Origin: Phenylobacterium deserti
GTDB lineage: Bacteria; Pseudomonadota; Alphaproteobacteria; Caulobacterales; Caulobacteraceae
Direction of reading: 5' to 3'
Assembly: GCF_003254705.1 (NCBI RefSeq)
Contig: NZ_QFYR01000002.1
Coordinates: forward strand, 496,001-560,000
Length of the DNA stretch: 64,000 nucleotides
Under the pieces are notes generated by a model. It did not search any database. It had not been told where the DNA came from and saw only the letters and a program-made list of their open reading frames with translations. Numbering within the stretch: position 1 is the first letter of the stretch; each line of letters starts with the position of its first letter. Positions 58,254 through 64,000 of the stretch are shown here, in pieces. A program made the translations under genes and the position numbers.

Positions 58254-58555
58254 TGCTGCTGTTCGGCTCCCGGGGTGCTCGGCGTCGGGCTTGCTGTGGG
58301 ATCCGCCGTGGCGGGCGTCTCAGGGGTGGCGGTGGCCGCAGGACTGGCGGGGCCGGGCGTGGGCGTCGGTGCGCTGTTCGGCACGGGCGCGGTTGCCGAG
58401 TCGGTGGCGGCGGCCTGGCTCGCGGCATCGGCTGCCGACAGGGTGTCGGATGTGGCGGTGGTTGGGGTAGCCGCGGTGGTCTCTTCGGCCGGCTTGCTGC
58501 AAGCGGCGGCCGCAAGGCTCAAAGCGGCCAGGGCCGCGAAGGTGGTGATGCGCAT
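58250..58555 (-). CDS. Small Ala/Pro/Thr-rich lipoprotein
   Basis: The 101-residue product has a short signal peptide (MRITTFAALAALSLAAAACS) with a lipobox-like AAAC at position 19. The mature part is composed almost wholly of Ala, Thr, Pro and Ser with few charged residues, ending in EQQH. It contains no domain that I recognise and is probably disordered. Its TAA stop overlaps the comEC stop by four bases, so the two genes converge. lexA lies upstream on the same strand. Confidence 0.65.
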   Translation of the reverse strand: MRITTFAALAALSLAAAACSKPAEETTAATPTTATSDTLSAADAASQAAATDSATAPVPNSAPTPTPGPASPAATATPETPATADPTASPTPSTPGAEQQH

Positions 58556-58622
58556 GAGGTCTGCTCCCGGTTCCGGCCCCGACGCGCGCTGAACGCGCCG
58601 GGTATGGCCGAGGTTGCCGACC

Positions 58623-59312
58623 TTAGTGGTAGCGGCGGATCAGGCCCACCAGGCGCCCCTGCACGGACACTTGGTCCGGCCCGAAGATGCGGGTCTCATA
58701 GGCCGGGTTGGCGGCCTCGAGGGCGATCGACGCGCCCTTCTTGCGCAGGCGCTTCAGCGTGGCTTCCTCGCCATTCACCAGCGCCACGACGATGTCGCCG
58801 GAGTTGGCGTTGTCCGTCTTGCGGATCACCACGAAGTCACCGTCCAGGATGCCGGCGTTGATCATCGAGTCCCCAGCGATCTCCAGAACGAAGTGCTCGC
58901 CGGCCCCCAGGATGGCTTCCGGCACCGGCAAGCGGTCACGCTCCTGCTGGATCGCCTCGATCGGCGTGCCGGCGGCGATGCGGCCAAGGATCGGCAGGTC
59001 TCGGGTGTCGTTCGCCGCGACCGGCATGGCGGCGCTTGCTTCAACGAGCTGCGGCTTGAATGGCGCTCGCCCCTTTGGCGGCGCGGCCGTGGTCGCCTGC
59101 TGCGGCAGCTTGACCACCTCCAGCGCGCGGGCGCGATGCGGCAAACGGCGAAGGAAGCCACGCTCTTCCAGCGCCGTGATCAGCCGATGGATGCCGGACT
59201 TGGACGCCAGGTCTAGCGCTTCCTTCATCTCGTCAAAGGACGGCGAGACGCCGGTTTCCTTGATGCGCTCATGGATGAACATGAGCAGTTCGTGCTGCTT
59301 ACGCGTGAGCAT
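58623..59312 (-). CDS. lexA: LexA repressor
   Basis: LexA represses the SOS regulon until RecA triggers its self-cleavage. The 229-residue protein has the winged-helix domain [45 protein letters not shown], the cleavage site in [10 protein letters not shown] (Ala-Gly), the catalytic Ser in [17 protein letters not shown] and Lys in EEATLKRL. The ATG at 59312 gives the standard start. The gene is preceded by its own GTTC-N7-GTTC box, so it is autoregulated. trpC lies upstream on the same strand. Confidence 0.96.
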   Translation of the reverse strand: MLTRKQHELLMFIHERIKETGVSPSFDEMKEALDLASKSGIHRLITALEERGFLRRLPHRARALEVVKLPQQATTAAPPKGRAPFKPQLVEASAAMPVAANDTRDLPILGRIAAGTPIEAIQQERDRLPVPEAILGAGEHFVLEIAGDSMINAGILDGDFVVIRKTDNANSGDIVVALVNGEEATLKRLRKKGASIALEAANPAYETRIFGPDQVSVQGRLVGLIRRYH

Positions 59313-59368
59313 GGCGGCGACACCTCGGAACAAGGCGCTTCGAGGAACAAAGCGCAAACGTTATCGAT

Positions 59369-59383
59369 GTTCTCTAGGTGTTC
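59369..59383 (-). promoter_or_regulatory. LexA box (alphaproteobacterial SOS box)
   Basis: GTTC (59369-59372) and GTTC (59380-59383) are separated by exactly seven bases, matching the alphaproteobacterial SOS box GTTC-N7-GTTC, a direct repeat. It lies 57 bases before the lexA start codon, in an AT-rich gap, and fits autoregulation. A near-match to a CtrA half-site (TTAA-N7-TTAC) lies just beyond it, at 59388-59402. Confidence 0.85.
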
Positions 59384-59461
59384 TTCATTAATGTCAAGTT
59401 ACCCACAGAGCCGCTGAATCTTCAGGGCTATTTTTGTTCCGGCAGAGCTCGACCGGGCGAC

Positions 59462-60253
59462 TCAGGCTGCCAGCAGGGTCCGGGTGGCGACGGCCACGTC
59501 GGCCTGACGCATCAGGCTTTCGCCGACAAGCATGGCGCTGGCGCCGCAGCGTTCGAGCCGCTGCACATCCTGCGACGTGAAGATCCCGCTCTCGGTGACC
59601 AGCAGGGCGCCTTGAGGGGTTTCCGCGGCCAGCTGCTCCGTCACCGCCAGATCGACATGGAAGCTGCGCAGGTCGCGGTTATTCACGCCCACCAGGTCAG
59701 CGCCGAGCCGGCCGGCGCGAGCCATCTCCGCGCTGTCGTGCACTTCCACCAGCGCGTCCATGCCGAATCGGCGGGCCTCCGCCATCAGTTCGGCCGCCAG
59801 CCCGTCGTCGATCATCGCCAGGATCACCAGAATGGCGTCGGCGCCCAGGGCGCGGCTCTCGGCGACCTGCCACGGATCGACCAGGAAATCCTTGCGGATG
59901 CAGGGCAGGGCGACGGCGGCCCGCGCGCCCACCAGAAAGTCGTCCGCCCCCTGGAAGCTCGGCCCGTCGGTCAGAACGGAAAGGCAGGATGCGCCGCCCG
60001 TCTCATAAGCCTGGGCCAGGGCGGGCGGATCGAAGTCCTCCCGGATCAGCCCCTTGGACGGCGAGGCCTTCTTGATCTCTGCGATCAACGCCAAACGGCC
60101 AGGCGCATGGTCGCGCGCCAGGGCCGCACGGAACCCGCGAGGCGCCGACGCCTCCGCCGCTGCGCGCTCCAATTCGGCCAGCGGACGCTCAGCCTTGCGG
60201 CCGGCGACGTCCTCGCGCTTGTAGGCGGCGATCTTGGCGAGAATGTCGGTCAT
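59462..60253 (-). CDS. trpC: Indole-3-glycerol phosphate synthase
   Basis: TrpC converts CdRP to indole-3-glycerol phosphate in tryptophan synthesis. The 263-residue TIM barrel has [24 protein letters not shown], with the catalytic lysine in the KKASP motif, [27 protein letters not shown] and [13 protein letters not shown]. It is monofunctional, with no PRAI domain fused. Its start overlaps the trpD stop by four bases. lexA follows 149 bases downstream. Call is secure. Confidence 0.96.
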   Translation of the reverse strand: MTDILAKIAAYKREDVAGRKAERPLAELERAAAEASAPRGFRAALARDHAPGRLALIAEIKKASPSKGLIREDFDPPALAQAYETGGASCLSVLTDGPSFQGADDFLVGARAAVALPCIRKDFLVDPWQVAESRALGADAILVILAMIDDGLAAELMAEARRFGMDALVEVHDSAEMARAGRLGADLVGVNNRDLRSFHVDLAVTEQLAAETPQGALLVTESGIFTSQDVQRLERCGASAMLVGESLMRQADVAVATRTLLAA

Positions 60254-61275
60254 GCGGGCTGCGGCTCGTGGGTGATCTGGACGAGGCGCTCCAGCGCCTG
60301 GGCGGCGCGCCCGTCGTCGAGCACCTGTCCGGCCAGCTCGACGCCTTCGCGCACGGTCTCGACCTTGTCGGCGATCAGGAATGCGGCGGCGGCGTTCAGC
60401 ATGACGATGTCGCGATACGCGCCTTTCGCGCCGGCCAGCAGCTCGCGGAGGGCCTGCGCGTTGTGCGCCGGCGGTCCGCCGGTGATGTCCGCCAGCGCCG
60501 CGCGGGGCAGGCCGACGGCCTCAGGCGTGATGCGGAACAGCCGGACCTGGCCATTGCGCCATTCGGCCACCTGGGTCTCGCCTGTGGTGGTCAGCTCGTC
60601 CATTCCCTGGCCATGCACGGTCCAGGCCCGCTCGGCCCCCAGCGCGCCCAGCACCCGGGCCAGCGGCTCCACCCACCGGGTGTCATAGACGCCCAGCAGC
60701 TGCCGCCGCGCGCCCGCCGGATTGGTCAGTGGCCCCAGCAGGTTGAACACGGTGCGGAAGCCGAGCTCCGCCCGGATCGGGCTCACATGGCGCATGGCCC
60801 CGTGGTGCGCCTGGGCGAACAGGAAGCAGATGTTGGCTTCCTCCAGCGCCTTGAGCTGCAGCTCGCGCGGGGCGGAGATGTTGACGCCCAGCTCGGCCAG
60901 CACGTCGGCGGTGCCGGATTTTGAGGACAGAGCCCGGTTGCCGTGCTTGGCCACCTTCAACCCGCCGCCGGCCGCCACGAAGCTCACCGCCGTGGAGACG
61001 TTCAGCGTGTGCAGCCCGTCGCCGCCCGTCCCGCACACGTCGATCGTGTCGAACGGGTGATCCAGCATCACGGCCGCGCGGCGCATGGCCCGGGCGCAGG
61101 CGGTGATCTCGCCGATGGTCTCGCCGCGCATCCGCATGGCGGTCAGGGCGGCGGCGACCTGGGCGGGTGTGGGCTCACCGCGCAGGCAGGCGGCGAAGAA
61201 GTCGCCCGCATCCTCTTCGGACAGGGTCGCACCGTCGGCCAGGCGGCTCAGCAGGGGCTTGAAAGCGTCGGACAC
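60250..61275 (-). CDS. trpD: Anthranilate phosphoribosyltransferase
   Basis: TrpD adds PRPP to anthranilate. The 341-residue protein has the PRPP loop [17 protein letters not shown], the [22 protein letters not shown] block, and the substrate region [30 protein letters not shown]. All are diagnostic. trpG lies seven bases upstream and trpC overlaps its end. Call is secure. Confidence 0.96.
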   Translation of the reverse strand: MSDAFKPLLSRLADGATLSEEDAGDFFAACLRGEPTPAQVAAALTAMRMRGETIGEITACARAMRRAAVMLDHPFDTIDVCGTGGDGLHTLNVSTAVSFVAAGGGLKVAKHGNRALSSKSGTADVLAELGVNISAPRELQLKALEEANICFLFAQAHHGAMRHVSPIRAELGFRTVFNLLGPLTNPAGARRQLLGVYDTRWVEPLARVLGALGAERAWTVHGQGMDELTTTGETQVAEWRNGQVRLFRITPEAVGLPRAALADITGGPPAHNAQALRELLAGAKGAYRDIVMLNAAAAFLIADKVETVREGVELAGQVLDDGRAAQALERLVQITHEPQPA

Positions 61276-61282
61276 GGCGGGC

Positions 61283-61873
61283 TCAGACGTGAACCGGGCG
61301 CCTCACGCCGGCCATGTCGAGGAAGTTGGCCAGCAGCTCATGGCCGCATTCAGTGGCGATCGACTCGGGGTGGAACTGCACGCCCTGGATAGGGCGGGTC
61401 TTGTGCTGCACGCCCATGATGATCCCGTCCTCGGTCCAGGCGGTGATCTCCAGGTGCTCGGGCAGCTGCTCGTTCTCCACCACCAGGCTGTGGTAGCGCG
61501 TCGCCGTGAAGGGGTTCTTCAGGTCCTTGAAGACGCCCTTGTTGTTGTGATGGATCTGGCTGGTCTTGCCATGCATCACGGCGCGGGCGCGGATCACCTC
61601 GCCGCCGAACGCCTGGCCGATGGCCTGATGGCCGAGGCAGACGCCCATGATCGGCAGGGCCTCGGGGGCGTTCTGCAGCAGGGGCAGGCAGATACCGGCC
61701 TCATTGGGCGTGCAGGGGCCCGGCGACAGCAGGACGCCTTCAGGCTTCAGCTGGAGCGCTTCGTCGATGCTGATCGCATCGTTGCGGACGACGCGCGTCT
61801 CGGCCCCAAGCTCGTTCAGATAGTGAACGAGGTTGTAGGTGAAGCTGTCGTAGTTATCGATCACCAGGATCAT
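61283..61873 (-). CDS. trpG: Anthranilate synthase component II (glutamine amidotransferase)
   Basis: TrpG supplies ammonia from glutamine to TrpE. The 196-residue class I amidotransferase begins [23 protein letters not shown], has the nucleophile cysteine in [16 protein letters not shown], and the catalytic His-x-Glu in [13 protein letters not shown]. It is followed by trpD seven bases later. Between it and trpE is a small plus-strand gene. Call is secure; it might also serve p-aminobenzoate synthesis, as in some bacteria. Confidence 0.95.
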   Translation of the reverse strand: MILVIDNYDSFTYNLVHYLNELGAETRVVRNDAISIDEALQLKPEGVLLSPGPCTPNEAGICLPLLQNAPEALPIMGVCLGHQAIGQAFGGEVIRARAVMHGKTSQIHHNNKGVFKDLKNPFTATRYHSLVVENEQLPEHLEITAWTEDGIIMGVQHKTRPIQGVQFHPESIATECGHELLANFLDMAGVRRPVHV

Positions 61874-61949
61874 GCGCCCTCTCTAGGCCCTGGCGTCGGC
61901 GTCGCCAAGCGGCATGGCGTGCGGCGCGGATTGGACCGATCTTCCGCAA

Positions 61950-62153
61950 ATGGAGACGAACGATTCGGCCCTCAACCCCGAGGAGATGGCCCGCGCCCGC
62001 AAGCTGCTCAGGTCGAAGCCGAAGGTGGAGCGCATGTGGCCTGTCGTGGCCGCGGCCGGGTTCGCCGCCTTTTGCGCCCTGGCCTTCGCCACGGCGATGA
62101 TCATGGCCCCGCCGGTGATCACCGAACACGTGGTGGAAAGCGCTCCGAAGTAG
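61950..62153 (+). CDS. Small single-pass membrane protein
   Basis: The 67-residue product begins METNDSALNPEEMARARKLLRSKPKVERM, which is charged, and then has one helix (PVVAAAGFAAFCALAFATAMIMAPPVI). A short tail (TEHVVESAPK) follows. No family is recognised. It lies on the strand opposite to trpG and trpE, between them, and its TAG stop abuts the trpE stop, giving TAGCTA. The hydrophobic helix and conserved-looking charge pattern suggest a real gene. No clear ribosome site precedes the ATG. Confidence 0.6.
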   Translation: METNDSALNPEEMARARKLLRSKPKVERMWPVVAAAGFAAFCALAFATAMIMAPPVITEHVVESAPK

Positions 62154-63686
62154 CTATTCGAAGCGCCAGCTTTCCTCTGCCGCCCGGCGCAGCGCCCGGG
62201 CCTTGTGCAGGGTCTCGTCGTACTCGGCGTCGGCATCGCTGTCGGCCACCACGCCGCCGCCCGACTGGACGTACATGGTCCCGTCCTTGAACAGCGCCGT
62301 CCGCAGCACGATGCAGGTGTCGACCGAACCGTCCGCCCCGAAATAGCCGACGCCGCCGGCATAGCCGATGCCGCGCTTCTCGATCTCGAGCTCGTCGATG
62401 ATCTCCATGGCCCGCACCTTGGGCGCGCCGGAAAGGGTGCCGGCGGGCAGGGCGGCCATGACCACGTCCACCGGGTCGAGCCCGTCAGGCGCGTCGCCCT
62501 CGACGTTGGAGACCAGGTGCATGACGTGGCTGTAGCGCTCGACGAAGAAGCTGTCGGTGACGCGCACCCGCGGACCCCGGGACACCTGCGGCGCCTCGTT
62601 GGTGCCTGCCTGCTTCAGCATGGCGACACGGCCCACGTCGTTGCGGCCGAGGTCCAGCAGCATCAGGTGTTCGGCTCGCTCCTTCGGGTCCGCCCGCAGC
62701 TCGGCCTCGAGCGCGGCGTCCTCCTCCGGCGTCTTGCCACGCGGACGGGTGCCGGCGATCGGCCGGATGGTGATCTTGCCGTCCCGCATCCGCACTAGGA
62801 TCTCGGGCGAGGAGCCGGCCAGCTGGAAGTCGCCGAAGTTCAGGAAGAACAGGAACGGCGAGGGATTCATCCGCCGCAGGCTGCGGTACAGGGCGAACGG
62901 ATCGCGGCTGAACGGCGAGCGGAAGCGGTGGCTGGGCACCACCTGGAAGATATCGCCGGCCCGGATGTACTCCTTGGCCTGGGCGACCATCTCCCGATAG
63001 CGCTCGCGCGAGACGGGCGTCGTGAACTGGTCGGGTTCGGGCTGCCCGCTGCGGCTGAGCGGCGGCGCCGGCTTGCGCAGATCCAGCAGCACCGCCTCGA
63101 TGCGCGCTTGCGCGGCCGCATAGGCGTCCTCGGCCGAACGGCCGTCCGGCCGGACCGGCGTCACCAGGATGATCTCCTGGGCGATCGCGTCGAAGATCGC
63201 CACGATGGAGGGGCGGGTCATCACCCCGTCCGGGAGGCCCAGCGTGTCCGGGTTGACGTTCGGCAGGTGCTCGACCAGCCGGATCATGTCGTAACCGACC
63301 GCTCCGTAGACCCCGGCCGAGGGCGGCGGCAGGCTTGCGGGCAGCTCGATGCGCGAGCGGGCGACGAGGTCGCGCAAGGAGTCCAGCGCACCGCCCGGCT
63401 GCGGGGTGAAACGCCCAGATTCGATGTCCGCGCCTTCGGCGATCTCGGCTTCGTCGCCGCGGCAGCGCCACACCAGATCCGGGTTCAATGTGATGATCGA
63501 ATAGCGCCCGCGCCAGGCGCCGCCTTCCACCGACTCGAACAGAAAGGCGTAGGGCCGCCCGTGTCCGATCTTCAGGTAGGCGGAGACCGGCGTCTCGAGG
63601 TCGTCGATCAGCCGGGTCCAGACGACCTGCGGAGCGCCCGCCTGATAGGCGGCCTGGAAGTCCGCGAACGCGGGCTCGATCGTCAC
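62154..63686 (-). CDS. trpE: Anthranilate synthase component I
   Basis: TrpE makes anthranilate from chorismate. The 510-residue protein has the N-terminal feedback domain with LESVEGG-like FLFESVEGGAWRGRYSI, typical of tryptophan binding, and the chorismate-binding core: IRAGDIFQVVPSHRF, LAGSSPEILVRM, PIAGTRPRGKTPEEDAAL, HLMLLDLGRNDVGRV, SHVMHLVSNVEG, TLSGAPKVRAMEIIDELE and GVGYFGADGSVDTCIVLRT. The PpiD-like gene overlaps its start by four bases. A trp leader peptide is therefore not expected directly in front. Confidence 0.97.
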   Translation of the reverse strand: MTIEPAFADFQAAYQAGAPQVVWTRLIDDLETPVSAYLKIGHGRPYAFLFESVEGGAWRGRYSIITLNPDLVWRCRGDEAEIAEGADIESGRFTPQPGGALDSLRDLVARSRIELPASLPPPSAGVYGAVGYDMIRLVEHLPNVNPDTLGLPDGVMTRPSIVAIFDAIAQEIILVTPVRPDGRSAEDAYAAAQARIEAVLLDLRKPAPPLSRSGQPEPDQFTTPVSRERYREMVAQAKEYIRAGDIFQVVPSHRFRSPFSRDPFALYRSLRRMNPSPFLFFLNFGDFQLAGSSPEILVRMRDGKITIRPIAGTRPRGKTPEEDAALEAELRADPKERAEHLMLLDLGRNDVGRVAMLKQAGTNEAPQVSRGPRVRVTDSFFVERYSHVMHLVSNVEGDAPDGLDPVDVVMAALPAGTLSGAPKVRAMEIIDELEIEKRGIGYAGGVGYFGADGSVDTCIVLRTALFKDGTMYVQSGGGVVADSDADAEYDETLHKARALRRAAEESWRFE

Positions 63687-64000
63687 TTCGACGACCCCTT
63701 CTGACCTTCCGGCGTGCTGGCGGGCGCCAGGCCGATGGCGCTGCGCGCCAGGTCGTAGTTCACCTTCGGCTTGATCTTGTCGCGGCCGCCGGTGCGGGCG
63801 CTCTGGATCATTTCCTGGATCAGGGTCTGGGTCATCTGCTGGCGAGCCAGTTCGACGCCCTGCACCAGCATCGGACCGCCGCCGGGGCGCACCGCATCCA
63901 CCTTGCCGATCGCAAAGCCGGTGGCGGCGGCGCGAACGCTGAACACCTCGCCCGGCTTCACCGACAGGGCTTGGCCCAGCACAGGCTGAGGCGTGCCCTG
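63683..64000 (-). CDS. C-terminal end of a PpiD-like peptidyl-prolyl isomerase (5' end outside window)
   Basis: The last 105 codons of a minus-strand gene are visible; the frame is open to the window edge. The segment PVLGQALSVKPGEVFSVRAAATGFAIGKVDAV and the final GQKGSSK tail resemble the C-terminal region of PpiD/SurA-type membrane-anchored foldases found upstream of trpE in alphaproteobacteria. No parvulin domain is visible here, so the call rests mainly on position. The stop overlaps the trpE start by four bases. Confidence 0.7.
   Translation of the reverse strand, partial: QGTPQPVLGQALSVKPGEVFSVRAAATGFAIGKVDAVRPGGGPMLVQGVELARQQMTQTLIQEMIQSARTGGRDKIKPKVNYDLARSAIGLAPASTPEGQKGSSK

Noticed and set aside
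59388..59402. TTAA-N7-TTAC, resembling a CtrA box, near lexA
   Set aside because: One base off TTAA-N7-TTAA and in an AT-rich gap where such matches are expected by chance.

Overview
The window is dense, high-GC chromosomal DNA from an alphaproteobacterium, most likely a Caulobacterales member (Caulobacter/Phenylobacterium type). The evidence is gene content and order: nuoMN-birA-coaX-rnj, mce-DUF1467-proS-lolCD, lptFGD-surA-pdxA-rsmA, rpsB-tsf-pyrH-frr-uppS-cdsA-dxr-rseP-bamA-skp-lpxD-fabZ-lpxA-lpxI-lpxB, then gltA, gltX, comEC, lexA and trpCDGE. The use of LpxI, the short ProS and BirA forms, and a GTTC-N7-GTTC LexA box all fit this group. The genus is inferred, not shown.

Layout. 1-5.7 kb: end of the complex I operon, then biotin ligase, type III pantothenate kinase and RNase J. 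5.7-8.6 kb: a small DUF2171 protein, a secreted DUF5060/DUF4038 glycosidase-like protein and a Ser/Thr-rich exported protein. 8.6-12.7 kb: methylmalonyl-CoA epimerase, DUF1467 protein, ProS and the LolCD lipoprotein exporter. 12.7-18.6 kb: accessory stretch with a UPF0104 membrane protein, an Ig-like/RTX secreted protein, a BON-domain protein, a VanZ-like protein, a PHA-system protein and a TonB-C-terminal-like protein. 18.7-26.7 kb: minus-strand operon lptF-lptG-lptD-surA-pdxA-rsmA for outer-membrane assembly, with B6 synthesis and rRNA methylation at its end. 26.8-33.5 kb: pepA and holC, then an I78-type inhibitor lipoprotein, a PAS hybrid kinase paired with an RsbQ/KAI2-type hydrolase, a GT4 glycosyltransferase, a winged-helix protein and a 29-residue membrane peptide just before dnaE. 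37.3-52.5 kb: the long rpsB-to-lpxB cluster, joining translation, isoprenoid and phospholipid synthesis, outer-membrane assembly and lipid A synthesis through many start/stop overlaps. 52.5-64 kb: a secreted LPMO-like copper-protein candidate, citrate synthase, GltX, ComEC, a lipoprotein, LexA, the tryptophan genes and the end of a PpiD-like chaperone.

The genes most worth a second look are not in one large unknown island. They are: a probable three-way-junction leader RNA upstream of rpsB; the hydrolase/PAS-kinase pair; the 29-residue peptide before dnaE; the LPMO-like protein whose mature N-terminus is predicted to be histidine; and the RTX protein with a perfect 20-bp inverted repeat just before its start. 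No tRNA, rRNA, insertion sequence, prophage or CRISPR array was seen. No stretch longer than about 210 bases lacks a gene.
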